From Sinotaia quadrata (Eukaryota; Mollusca; Gastropoda; Architaenioglossa; Viviparidae), in contig CM054182.1 of NCBI GenBank assembly GCA_028829895.1, forward strand, positions 89,801,046-89,865,045: 64,000 nucleotides of DNA, read 5' to 3'. Each line of letters begins with the position of its first letter. Within the stretch, counting starts at the first letter, position 1. This document shows, piece after piece, positions 49,061-61,004 of this stretch. A program made the position numbers and the translations under genes. Under the pieces are notes generated by a model, which was not told where the DNA came from, ran no database searches, and worked only from the letters and a program-made list of their open reading frames with translations.

Positions 49061-49949
49061 GTTAATTAATTAACAATAATAATATCAATTAACTATAGTG
49101 GCGTTGGTGTCACACTTACTAACACCTATGACCGTTTGGTTGTTTTTGCCGTGGTTGATTTCAATCCATAGTACAAATATCCTGCTAAGATCTACCGACT
49201 GACCCACCCAAATCCAAACTCACGCACGAACTAATAAGTAAACAAGAAGCATTTATGCACGCTGCCGAAGGTTCTGCCATTTTGAAACTGTAAGTGAAAT
49301 CTGAAATTATTTAAAAAAGTGATTCATGCCTGACAAAGAATTGAGAAAGAAAGTTATTAATCATATTCAGTTCAAGTGCTCCGTTTTTTTTTCACAGACA
49401 TCTCTGAATGGTGTCCAGGAAGGAATTCGAACAAAGACGGGTTTGATTTTACAAGATTCTAAACTAACTTTGGCATTTATAAATATTGTGAAAGGCACTT
49501 TAATGCGGAAAGTCCATGGTCTCTATGGCTTAATTCTAATGGTCTCCGGGTGTAAGACTTGTTAAAAAAACCATGATTTTATATTTGTACAATTCTTTTA
49601 TGGCCTACGCTATTCGTTTTAGACGACCTGTGTGTGTGTCCTAATCTATTTCAGTTGTTCCGCACCAAGTGCAAAATAGCGACAGGGCAGACTATGTTGA
49701 CACTATGAATGAAGTTCGATTAGCAACAAAACAATTTTCATAAAACACCGCCGTTAGTATGAATCTGGGTGTATCCCAAGGTCTGCTTGGCATTCATGCT
49801 TTCAATGTGGTTGTTGTGTATCAGTTCAGCACACACGCTACAAATCGACAAGGGAGCTAACTCTAAATACTGCTATACAGTATACATGACCTTGGTTGTC
49901 TCTGTGTTAAAGTGTGATACTGTTGAGATCTAGAAGTGAGCTTGAAGGC

Positions 49950-50190
49950 AGTCATTTAGTCAGTCGATCTGTCAATCAGTCTGGCAGTCACTCACTCAAA
50001 CATTTAGGCAGGCTATCAAGCAGACAGTCACAATTATAGCTGAATAAATGAATCAACCAACCATTCAATTGTTTCGTAAGTCAATTAGTCAGTCGTTCAA
50101 ACGGCAGATAACAATCAATCAGCCAACCATGCAGTAGTAAGTGGATTAGTAATTTAATTGGTCAGCCAATCAATTAATCTGTCAGTCAGT
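49950..50190 (+). repeat. Imperfect TCAG/TCAATC simple repeat
   Basis: A long run of degenerate 'cagtcagtc', 'caatcagtc' and 'cagccaatca' motifs. Confidence 0.75.
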
Positions 50191-50274
50191 CTCTTTGTGC
50201 AAGATTTAAAAAAAAAATTTCTGGACACCAAGCTATTCACAGTTTTCTTAAATAAAGGGAATGTATCCCACAAT

Positions 50275-50400
50275 GGCTGTTTTATATGGATACAAACTTT
50301 TGTTTCTATGCACTAAAGGTCAGAGGGCAAAGTATGTCTGTTTTATATGGACACGAACTTTTGTTTCTATGCACTAAAGGTCAGAGGGCAAAGTATGTGC
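50275..50400 (+). repeat. 61-bp direct duplication
   Basis: TTTATATGGA-TACAAACTTT through 'aggtcagagggcaaagtatg' occurs twice, offset 61 bp. Confidence 0.9.
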
Positions 50401-50433
50401 CGGCCGCTCGTGGGATGAAATAAAAAAAAACAA

Positions 50434-50523
50434 CTTAAAATTAATAAGCTTAAAAAATGCACTAAAGTCACATGGCAAACTAAGCTGATTTTAGTGCATT
50501 TTTTTAAGCTTATTAATTTTAAG
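50434..50523. repeat. Near-perfect 33-bp inverted repeat (foldback)
   Basis: The left arm 50434-50466 (starting CTTAAAATTAATAAGCTTAA) and right arm 50490-50523 are reverse complements except for one extra T. They enclose a 23-nt loop. Flanking A-rich and T-rich sequences extend the pairing with mismatches. It could be a MITE-like foldback or an expressed hairpin. Confidence 0.92.
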
Positions 50524-52019
50524 ATTATTTTTTTTAAGCTGATGGCCGCTGATTAGTATTTTCACTTACATCGTGGGATGTAAAAGACCCCTCTCCCCCC
50601 AAAACCCCCCCAAACAACCAACAACCAAAAAATTCAAAACAAAACAACTTTCTAAAATTAATAGGCATGAAATGTTTTCTATAATGCATTCATGATTTAG
50701 ATAAATAGCTAAACAAATATCCAACATTAACTACTTTATCTCCTTTCTAATTTTTTAATTATAGAGAAATATTCGTTTCAAGTGTCAAAGAAGTAACAAT
50801 AAAATATTAAGTAATTATATAAAAATATAAAAAAATAAAATTTAAAAATATTAAAAATGAAATGAAGGTAAATTCAATTTAAGAAAGAAACAAACTAAAA
50901 CAAAACAAAAAGGTTTAACTATCTTTATATTTCAAAACGTTTCCACGATCCGAATGCAGTAAAATAGTTTCGGTTAAGCAATTCCACATTTTTCAGAACG
51001 AGTAGTCTTTTACTTTTCATCTCGAACAAGGAACTGATGTAAGTTTTATAAAAATATACAGGTTTGAAAACACATAAAATCGAAAAATCTTTCTAAATAA
51101 AAGTTAGATTTTAGTTTTACTTGTTGAAAATTCAATGAATAATTTAATTACAAAATTGACAGTTTTTGTATACAAATGAAATTAAAAAATAATAAATAAT
51201 CTGTATCCCCCCCCCCCCCCCGCAAACTTATATACTTTAAAAAACAAAAACTTGCTTTAATTACACTTTTGTCTTCTACTCACCCGGAAAATTATCTGCC
51301 CACTCTTAAAGACTGGCATTGGTCATTGTTTGACAGGAGGTATGCAATGGCTGTAAAGATTTACATTTATACACATGATCCAGAGATCTCTTCTACTCGT
51401 GACCTAATAATCACTGTGGCACACTTTTCTTTACACGACGTATTTGTGCTCGGGGTAAGCTTTACAGCAACTTCTGCGAACCGAATTGATGCTGCCAACA
51501 CTTTTGATCTAAAGAGAAAACTTAGTAAAATTGTTTTTAAAACACACTACATCCTCTTCTGAATCGGAGGGCGAGAGATTATTTAAGTTATATTTATACT
51601 TCCGTAGTATGAACGTCGATTAACCATAGTGTTGCTTTCGTTATCGCCATTTTTCGACAGTGCGTGTAATCGAACAGTAGATTTCATGAACGTAACACTT
51701 GTCGCCAGTGAGAAAATCAATTTCCTCTCGGACTCGATTACCTCCACTTGAACTTCTCTCGCTGTAATTTTGTCTTAAAGGCGCAGTAAGCTGGTTTGAA
51801 TCAGTTTTCGACTTATCCATTCTTGTAAACACTATGTACTATATTTAAACTCCGACCGCTGTCTTTTAATTTTTTTTTAAAAAGTGAAAATTTCCATTAT
51901 ATCTTCTACGGCGAAAACGACTTTTTTTTTTTTTAAATTGCAAAACAATTATTTATATAACTTGAAGTGATACGGAGTATTTAATTACTACTAATGACGT
52001 CACCTTAGTTATCGGTTAT

Positions 52020-53050
52020 GATTATTATTATTTAAAAATCAAATAACTAATTACAAGTAATGAAAATATTAATTTATGTTAGTAATAATTCCCCTAAAGA
52101 CACCACATGTCTCTCTCACTTGGCGGATATGCAGGCGCTGCTGTAAACGTTTCTTCTGTTCCACAATTTAAAAGACAATATTTCTTTAGGTGAAAACTTC
52201 TTACCACGGAGAAGACAATCTGCCTTTTAATCTGTATTTAGCGAGCCCCCATCCACCTAGTCTCTCTAACATAAGGTTATCAATATGTGTAAGAAGGTCA
52301 ATACATTTAATAATAAATTTATTAAATCAACAATCAAATATAAAAGATATGAAAATAAAAAAATCACAAGTATAATGTACAACATATTCAAATTAATGAA
52401 CATAAAAATGATGGTTCCGTTACATAAGCATTCTCTAATTCAAATAATAAATCAATAGCAAACTTGCAATATATTGAAATATTCCAAGTCTATTCTTTCT
52501 TTATCAGTCAGTTAACTTACCATAAGCTATCAGTCGCCTGTATGACCGGACTTGAGTTATGTTCAAATTCAAAGTGATTAAAATAGAGTGCTTCTTCGAC
52601 AAAGAAACTTCCGGTCCATCCCCATTGGTTGAGTTTGTTACGAACAAGTGTGAGACTATTAGTCGGTAAAACTACTCATCCTATTAGAACTGGTTTGGAT
52701 TGTGTGGCAGAGTAAATTTGCCTATCTCTTTTTCTAAATGTAATTGTTATATAAATTGATTACTTGTCAGGGTGAACAGATCTTGGACACACCTTATGTT
52801 GGTAGGCTTGTGAGTGTCAGATTTGGAGTAAACAACTTGAGTTGAGAATATACTTAGAAACTTAGAACTGGTTTGGATTGCATTAGCAATTTTCTAGCTT
52901 ATTTTCAACCCATATTGTTTACTCCAACTATGACTCTCAAAAAATTACCATCATAAGAAATGCCTAAATTGGGACATTTTGACAATTTAGCAATTTATAT
53001 AACAATTAAGTTTAGAAATAGGGATAGTTAAATTTACTTAGCCTCAGTAC
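52020..53050 (+). repeat. Dispersed repeat family, copy C (most complete)
   Basis: About 1.0 kb, continuous where copy A is interrupted. An internal segment near 52715-52870 repeats 'agaactggtttggatt' twice, suggesting a further small insertion. It contains no long open frame. The element class was not recognised. Confidence 0.7.
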
Positions 53051-53188
53051 TTTTAACCTCCTGGAAAGATTCGCATAATTGTTTAATATTATAAGGTAAA
53101 TAAAGACGTCAGCTGAAACACGAAAGGAGTTCCAAGGATAGAAATATGTGCATGAAAAACAAACATTTGTAAAACGACATCATGCCTA

Positions 53189-53190
<2 letters not shown>

Positions 53191-53242
<52 letters not shown>

Positions 53243-53280
53243 TGAGAGAGAGAGAGAGAGAGAGATGGGAGAGAGAGAGG
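53191..53280. repeat. (GA)n microsatellite
   Basis: About 90 bp of GA with minor interruptions. Confidence 0.97.
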
Positions 53281-53489
53281 GAGTGAAAAAGACTTAGACA
53301 TCTTGAAATCGTGCAGTCATTAGACAGAAACTAATTCAAATTGCCGCAGTCTAATGACAAATAATTTTCTATAGAAAAATAAAGTGTTTGTGCATAGAGA
53401 CATCATTGCAACTTGCAAACTATGAACATCTCGACATTAACTCATTTCGTTTCTAGTTGACTACCATCCGTGTTAAAGGATTATTAGCA

Positions 53490-54062
53490 TTATAACGAAC
53501 GATAACATTAACTGAAAGATTATAACATTAACCGTAACATTATAACATTTACTGTAATATTATAACATTAATTGAAACATTATAATATTAACTATAATAT
53601 TATAACATTAACTTTAACATAATAATATTAACTATAATGTTATAACATTAACTTTAACATAATAATATTAACTATAATATTATAACATTAACTTTAACAT
53701 AATAATATTAACTATAATGTTATAACATTAACTTTAACATAATAATATTAACTATAATGTTATAACATTAACTATCACACACTAACATTAACTACAATAT
53801 TATGACATTATCTACAATATTATGACATTATCTACAACAGTATAACATTAATTACAACATTATGACATTAACTATAACATTCTAACATTACTACAACATT
53901 ATAACATTAACTATAACACTCCATTAACTACAACATTATAACATTAACTATAACACTCCATTAACTACAACATTATAACATTAACTATAACACTCCATTA
54001 ACTACAACATTATAACATTAACTATAACACTCCATTAACTACAACATTATAGCATTAACTGC
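53490..54062 (+). repeat. AT-rich satellite-like array, 18-27-bp sub-units
   Basis: Units of 'attataacattaactataa' type. Higher-order 36-mer-like patterns appear in the middle, and 'cactccattaactacaacat' variants dominate the right end. Confidence 0.93.
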
Positions 54063-54514
54063 ATATGTCTGTACAGTGCTAGATCACCTTTAAAAATAAA
54101 TAAGACCCATTGTCTGGTAGTGTATTTTTTATTAGAGAGAAAAATGTCATGCAAAAGGTTGGTGCATATTTGATCCGCACGACTGAAATCAATATATCGA
54201 TGGGAGACTTAAATCTGTCTGAAACTATTAACTGTCGTGACAATTTGGACACGGAGGCGTGATTTTTGTGCAGTGATATCGTTTGACCGTGAATTCATGA
54301 CATGTGTCTAATTAATGTCCTAAAAAAATATTAAAAGCAAAATAAACAGTGCGTTGTGCATACACATGGGTGTTCCTGAATGTAATAAATTTTACAAGAA
54401 ATTCGTTTACATTTCGAAAATTTGGCGACGATGTCTTAATATTGACGTGCCATTTATAAACTCAGAGTATCGAGGAAACGCGATCTTTGCAAACACATAA
54501 TGAGTGTTTAGCCA

Positions 54515-54910
54515 TGTTGTGGTCAACGATGATTAGCAATGACAGGCATGGTACGTTTTCAACTATGTTATGGGTAACGACGATTAGCAATGACTAACAA
54601 TCAACCTTTAAACATATTCTGACAGTGGATGATATAGTACGGACATACTAGATCGACTCTTAACCATATTATAATCAGTGATGTTTAGCAATGACACACA
54701 TAATGATGATGATTAGCAATGACAGATATAAAGACGATGATTAGCAATGACAGACATAACGATGATTAGCAATGACAGACATAATGATGATAACAATGAC
54801 AGGCATAATGACGATTAGCAATGACAGGCATAATGATGATTAAGAATGACGGGCATAACGATGATTAGGAATGACAGACATAATGATGATTAGCAAAGAC
54901 AGGCATAATG
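54515..54910 (+). repeat. Tandem repeat, about 24-bp core
   Basis: Many copies of 'gatgattagcaatgacagac' followed by 'ataat'; left-hand copies are longer and diverged. Confidence 0.88.
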
Positions 54911-55959
54911 AATTTTCAACCATGTTCAATGATAATCTAGAATGATATGCAAATCGATGCTGTGGGAGATAATGATGGTGAAGAAGAATTCTTCACTGTT
55001 TTTGTTATAATTGTTAAAGATATTAATATTATTTTTTACTGATAGCTGTAGAAGATGCTCTGTTTTACAGACCGAACCATGTATGAACACATTTACATTC
55101 AACTTACACGAATACAAAGTTCAAAGGGGTGTATGGGGTGGGTGGGGAGAATGCTTCATGCTACTCTCCAGTGGGCACGAAGTATTTGCAGTATTTTCTA
55201 GAATGAAATATTTTCTGTTTGAATAGTTAAAACAAGAAAACTCCAATACTTCGGTCAAGGAAGCAAGGTTACACATGAAATAACAAAACAATCCTGCACA
55301 CATACACGCTTACACGAACGCTAGACACGCACAGGCACACATACACAAAACACAAGAAATAATTGGTCTAAATGAAGCTTTGCCTAGGCGATACAAATTT
55401 CAGTACAATTTAAATTAAAATATGAAATATTCACAGGCGTGTTCTTATTCTGAATCACATACGCCACCAATAGTCTGGAACTGGCAACAAACTGGAACAA
55501 AAACTCCCTGAACAACTCTGCAGAAACGACAGAAGACTTAACGCAGGACACTGACTCCCGCACACACCGAAAAAATAAACACACCTGCTACAGTTCCCAG
55601 CAAAGGTATATACACACAGAGAAAATGTTCCCATTCACAATTTACAGGTGTTTTTTTTTTTAAGTCATCAGCCAGATAATACACCAGCTAGCATGCTATC
55701 TTGTTAATGGCGACACAAGATCTTTCGTTGTAATAACGTTTAGATAGCAAGCGCAGGAAAATAAATTGACAGGTATCTGGGTGAGGGATGAGTGGTTGCG
55801 TTCCTGGAGACAAGTGCTTCGTGTACTTTTCTGTAGTGGAGATGTAATGCTATTGAAAGCACTCCGGGTCAAGGGTCGCTATTTCAAGCCGAGTTCGGTT
55901 GCATGCGCTCTCTCCTCCTTACACAAAAAATCCGATCAACAATCATAAAAGTCAACACA

Positions 55960-56325
55960 GAACAATATATAACAAGGCAGAGCAGAAAGAAAAGAAAACA
56001 CAAATCAAAACAGCATATAAGGCAGGACAAACCATAACAATCAGAACAGTACATAAGGCAGAACGAGCCATAATGAAAAACAAATCTTAACAAGACAGAA
56101 CAGTACATAAGGCAGAACGAACCATACTGAAAAACAAATCTTAACAAGACAGAACAGTACAAAAGGCAGAACGAACCATAATGAAAAACAAATCTTAACA
56201 AGACAGAACAGTACTAAAGGCAGAACGAACCATACAAATGAGAAACATGCCATAACAAGACAGAACAAACCATAATGAGAAACAAATCATAACAAGACAG
56301 AACAATACGTAAGGCAGAACAAACT
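55960..56325 (+). repeat. Minisatellite, about 56-bp unit, about 6 copies
   Basis: Units contain 'aacaagacagaacagtacat', 'aaggcagaacgaaccata' and 'atgaaaaacaaatc'. Minus-strand open stretches over it are array artefacts. Confidence 0.92.
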
Positions 56326-56699
56326 TAGGGAAAACAAATTTAAGCAGTAATAACAACAGAACAGTAAAAATAAAAAAAGAGCAACAATAATAAAAGAAAT
56401 CCGCAATGATTTCCGTCTGTGAAACTTACACGTACGACTATGAATGACTGCTGGCATCTCAGAGGCAACATATTATATATACACCATTCTCGGTTTCTGT
56501 ATCATCTGTTAAGATATAATCCCTGCATAAGCATACATTCAGTGGGGGCGGGGCATTCGTGTGCGTCGACATACGCGTTCCCCTTCTTCACAGAATTCCC
56601 TGGGGTATCCAATCCAATCCTTTGTTTGGCTCACCATTTTGCCAGAAATTTCAAAAAGTTCGAACACACCTGTTTAGATCGCACTAAGAGCGCCTAGGA

Positions 56700-57260
56700 C
56701 CCAACATTGTGTTCTCTTCTCCACTTCCCACACTGACTGATTGTTCACTAAACTGCCTGTCCGCTTAGTACTCTGACTGTTCACTTAACTGCCTGCCTGC
56801 TTAGTACTCTGTTCACTGATCTGCCTGTCCGCTTAGTACTCTGTTCACTAAACTGCTTATTCACTATTCTGGCTGCTGTTCACTGCACTGACTATTCACA
56901 TCTCTGGCTGCTTGCTCGCTCTGCTACCTTTATGTTCACTACTCTGGCTGTTCACTAAACTGCCTCTTTATTACGCTCACTTTTTGTTCACTACTCTGGC
57001 GGTTCATTAAGCTGCTCTTTACTCCTTTTGTTCACTATTCTGGCTGCTTGTGCACTATGCTGTCATTATGTTCACTACACTGGCTGTTCAATAAACTGCC
57101 TCTTCACAACACTGAGTTTCTTCTGTTCACTACTCTGGCTGTTCACTATACTGGCTATCTGATTACTACTCTGGCCGTCTGCTCGCTACTTTGGCCTCCT
57201 GTCCACTAAGCTGACATTTTACTAAACTTGATTATCTGTTCACTATACTGGCTGCGAATT
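56700..57260 (+). repeat. Degenerate minisatellite related to 58370-58740
   Basis: Irregular units of 'tgttcactactctggctg' and 'aaactgcct'. Same core as the more regular 40-bp array 1.1 kb downstream. Confidence 0.9.
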
Positions 57261-58369
57261 CACTACAAAAATAAGTCCAAGTCACTCTGTCATGTCTCCA
57301 TACCAGACATCTCAAATCTCGCCCGTGTGTACATGAACACACTTCCTAGTGCTTTCATTCTTCTTTTGGTACTCATAGCTTTACTATCGTCGCCATGACA
57401 ACCGAACACACGGGTCAACATTCGTGTACATTTCAGGATTTTGCTACTAAAAACGAACTGCCTTTAAAACTCAGACATATCTACGTGAGCATAATTCTAG
57501 AGAACTCTTCAAATATCTTTATCGCTGACATCACCAACCTGTACTTTAATGATCTTTTCTACTTGGTTTTCTTTCTTTCATATCTGACCCACATCTGAGT
57601 GAGTTCCTGTTGCAATGTAAATGTCCACCCTGCACAAAACGTATCCTGTGTTGCTTTACTTGTTTATTGATTTACCGCTCCTGTTTATTTTTTGTTACAG
57701 TTAAGTTACAGTGAGTGTTTATTTTTGTTTGGTTTAGTACCATATGCTTGTAGGCTGTTATTTTTGTCCTTACAGTACTTTATGTTTTAAAGGATTCTCT
57801 AACAAGTCGTTGTCATCATCATCATCATTTAGCACTATTATTATAAATGCATTTGCTGCACTTCATCCTGCATTAAGATTGCATAGTCAGCATAATCGAC
57901 TTTTGGAAGTTGACATTGTTGTTGTTACTGAGGGATCGTTGGTGCGCGGCCTTTAATCAATCGACCAATAGAAACTCGAGTTTAAATATGAAAACTGTTT
58001 CGGTTGTTATGCAATTCTCAATCGACTTTCTGTTATGATACATTGTGTTATACAAACTATGCACAACAGTCCTGACGATTAGCTAGGATGTTTTTTTTGT
58101 TCTGCATTTCAATCACAGTTGATTGCATTTGTTCGTGTTTTTGTGTTTGCGTGTTCGCACCTGTTCATACCTGACCGCACGGTTTATTCAGACCCTTTAG
58201 GATATGCATATCTTTAGGAAGTTCGATTTAGGAAGAGTTCCGCCTGTCCCACCGACACCTAATCTAGTTGAATGTGAACATATTATTAAAGAGCTATTAC
58301 AGTAAATAGTGGTGAGTGGGTTTTTATTAGTATTACAAGAAAATGGAACTCTTTCAGCTTGTGTCAATG

Positions 58370-58740
58370 TGTATACTCTGGCTGATTGTGCACTAAGCTG
58401 CCTTTCTGTTCACTACTCTGGCTGATTGTGCACTAAGCTGCCTTTCTGTTCACTACTCTGGCTGCTTTTGCACTATGCTGCCTTTCTGTTCACTACTCTG
58501 GCTGATTGTGCACTATGCTGCCTTTCTGTTCACTACTCTGGCTGCTTGTGCACTATGCTGCCTTTCTGTTCACTACTCTGGCTGCTTGTGCACTATGCTG
58601 CCTTTCTGTTCAGTACTCTGGCTGCTTGTGCACTATGCTGCCTTTCTGTTCACTACTCTGGCTGTCTGTTCAATAAACTGCCTCTTTATAACACAACACT
58701 GAGTTTCTGTTCACTTCTCTGGCTGGCTGTTCACTTATTT
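58370..58740 (+). repeat. Minisatellite, 40-bp unit, 8-9 copies
   Basis: GCTGCTTGTGCACTATGCTG and 'cctttctgttcactactctg' at exact 40-bp spacing (58381, 58421, 58461 and onward). Its length is not a multiple of 3, so overlapping open frames of 75 and 134 codons arise. Confidence 0.96.
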
Positions 58741-59884
58741 GGCTCTCTGATTGCAGACGCTACGCATGCGCGACGATTAATGATTCACTGTAACGACTCC
58801 TCATATGAAAAGGAAAATGTATCACTGTGACTACCCCATCCCAGTCTGGTTTACTAGATACAACGGCGTTGAGAAAATGGCGTGGATTTTGTCAGCTGCA
58901 ACATCACAATATTTTCTTTCTTCTCCTGATGCACAGAGCCAGGTCTTAGAAATAAGGTACGAATGTTGCAGGGAAGTAATACTGGTTAGGCACATGGATG
59001 AAGAAAGTGAGTGTAATCTTTGAGCTGAGAACTGTGACGTTACGCTGTGAGATGGGAAAGATGTTAATTCTCCACCATCCCAGGCCTCCCATAACCTTAG
59101 GCTAATCCCCAAAACACACCTTCTAACTGGCCAGACGTGTTAGATGGAAGACTGGTAAAAAGTAGAGTGATAGTTCTAGAAAAGAGCCATGATCCATTGA
59201 TACATACAGAGAGATATATTAATTAACCACAGGTGATAGACTACAACATATATAATATGTGAGTCATGCCGACATGAGTGATCTAAGTATCAATATTTTA
59301 AATGTATTCAACAAGAAATACAATAAGATAGAATGCGTTTAAAAATAGCGAATAAGTCAATTGTTACAATTAGTGTTTACAAATGGTTATCATTCAAAAT
59401 AACGACCATGTAGTGTCGTAAGAGAAAGTTCTTTTGAATTCTATGTCATTGTAGTAATTATTTGGTTCATTTGTATTAGTAAACTAATAGGTGAGTTTAT
59501 AAAGAGAACTATGAATGTACTTTGAGTGAAGTTTAATTGAAATTGATTGAAGCTTGACTGAAACTGCACAGTTGTTGAAAATAGTCTTTACTATAACTGT
59601 TATTTAACTTTAAGATTTGCGTGACCTGTTTAGGGTCTCAATGACGTAGTAGCAGATGCGCACATGATCCATTGAACAGATGAGGTGATTTTATGTTGTC
59701 ATTACAAAATACGCAAACAAACATGCATACCTACGCACATATAAAGAAATAGAGAAAGAAATATTAAACAAATTAAGTTTGAGAAGTGAGGGGGGAGGTA
59801 CAAAGTTTACAGAGAAAGCTTAATTAACATATATTTAGAATGATAAAAGTTGAAAGCAATATACGTACAAGCATACATACACAT

Positions 59885-60020
<136 letters not shown>

Positions 60021-60074
60021 TCCATCCAAGATAACGTGGAAACCTTGCAAAAAGAACTGGAGTAATCAAACAAC

Positions 60075-60458
60075 GTCATTCTGCATTCATGTCAAATGAC
60101 GTAATAAATGTCGCGCGCTATATTACGTCAGACGTTTGGGGGAAACGACAGAGCGACCGGCTGCAGATTGGGAACGAGAGCCGCTGGCTACCTAAGGAGT
60201 TTAAGAGGCATTTTCTGCCTGTTGCAAACGCACAAGGACGGAAAATTAGCTCTAACTTCTTAGTTCTTGTGCTTAAGCTTCCGAAAACCTTTTTTAATCA
60301 CCAAAACAGTCTTTTGTACCTAATGATAGAAAGGAAACTATTCCATCTACGGTAAAGTGAGAATACAAGTTTTCGAAAGCGTCCGTTATTGCACCTCTTA
60401 TTCAGTTCAGGACACATAAAAGAAGTGACGGAATTTGTAATTAAGCGTATATAGTGTC
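60075..60458 (+). promoter_or_regulatory. Promoter/5' leader of the H15-SR gene
   Basis: CRE-like elements GTCAAATGACGTA (60091-60103) and TTACGTCA (about 60123), plus GCGCGC. The first lies 368 bp before the ATG, matching the upstream copy at 27483. AAAGCGTCCGTT at 60376-60387 is also shared. An upstream open frame of 88 codons from 60089 overlaps these conserved motifs and is not considered a gene. Confidence 0.55.
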
Positions 60459-61004
60459 ATGGCAGTGGATAAATTACGTAGAAAACACCGCAGAATGCAG
60501 CAGAAGCGGAAAAGAAGATCGAAGGAAGTAAATACAACAGTGACTTCCGTTCAAAAGGCCATCAAAGACATGAGGCTCTCAAGAAAGGGAGCCACCGCCA
60601 AAGAAATCCATCGAGCTTTGGCGAACAAGGACAAAAGTCGCAGAGGGAGGACTATCATCAGCGTCAAGAAAGCCATCTATCGTGGAGTAAAGAGAGGAAT
60701 GATTGCGGCACCTACTGGCTGGAGACGCTTTAAAGAAATTACTGGCATGCCAAGAAGTCACTCACGGCACAGGAGGCGACGGTCACGTAGCCGACGTAGA
60801 CGAAGTAGTGGAACAAGGTCAAGAAGAGGCCGCCCAAGGAAGAGGGACACTTCCGACAAAAAGTCGAGATCTCGCAGCGATAGCAGCAACAATAGTTCCC
60901 GAGCCAACAGCAGCCACAACATGCGGGAAACGCGGGAAACGGAGGAAGGAAGTGAAAACCAAACTGTATCGTTGTGGAGTGCTTACACCTGTGTCATTTG
61001 CTAA
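60459..61004 (+). CDS. Linker-histone (H15)-like protein with SR/AT-hook tail, intronless
   Basis: 181 codons. The N-terminus is strongly basic (RRKHRRMQQKRKRRSK). An H15-like winged helix spans residues about 27-95 (TSVQKAIKDMRLSRKGATAK, ISVKKAIYRGVKRGMIAAP, GWRRFKEI) and is identical to the copy at 27850 in 41 of 67 aligned positions. Residues 99-145 are Arg/Ser-rich, with RHRRRRSRSRRRRS and RRGRPRKR (122-129), an AT-hook-like core. Residues 154-172 (NMRETRETEEGSENQTVSL) correspond to the third internal repeat of the 27850 protein, but the following SSQIS and BESS parts are missing. The reading frame ends in the first unit of a minisatellite. It is likely a DNA-compacting or chromatin protein resembling protamine-like H1 relatives of mollusc sperm, by composition only. 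No clear poly(A) signal follows closely. Confidence 0.68.
   Translation: MAVDKLRRKHRRMQQKRKRRSKEVNTTVTSVQKAIKDMRLSRKGATAKEIHRALANKDKSRRGRTIISVKKAIYRGVKRGMIAAPTGWRRFKEITGMPRSHSRHRRRRSRSRRRRSSGTRSRRGRPRKRDTSDKKSRSRSDSSNNSSRANSSHNMRETRETEEGSENQTVSLWSAYTCVIC

Noticed and set aside
49326..49565. 79-codon open frame preceded by a GTAAGTG donor-like site at about 49290
   Set aside because: It has no recognisable domain, contains a poly-T stretch and acceptor inside the frame, and nothing upstream joins in phase.
51269..51832. 97-codon (+) and 63-codon (-) open frames
   Set aside because: No family resemblance and no splice or promoter support; near the expected length of chance frames.
55884..56268. 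Minus-strand open frames rich in FCLVKICFSLWFVLP-like repeats
   Set aside because: Artefacts of the 56-bp minisatellite; hydrophobic composition comes from A-rich repeat sequence.
58426..58830. 134-codon and 75-codon overlapping open frames
   Set aside because: Produced by a stop-free 40-bp tandem unit read in successive frames.
60089..60355. 88-codon open frame upstream of the H15-SR gene
   Set aside because: It covers the conserved CRE-like promoter blocks shared with the first copy, where the frame is not preserved.
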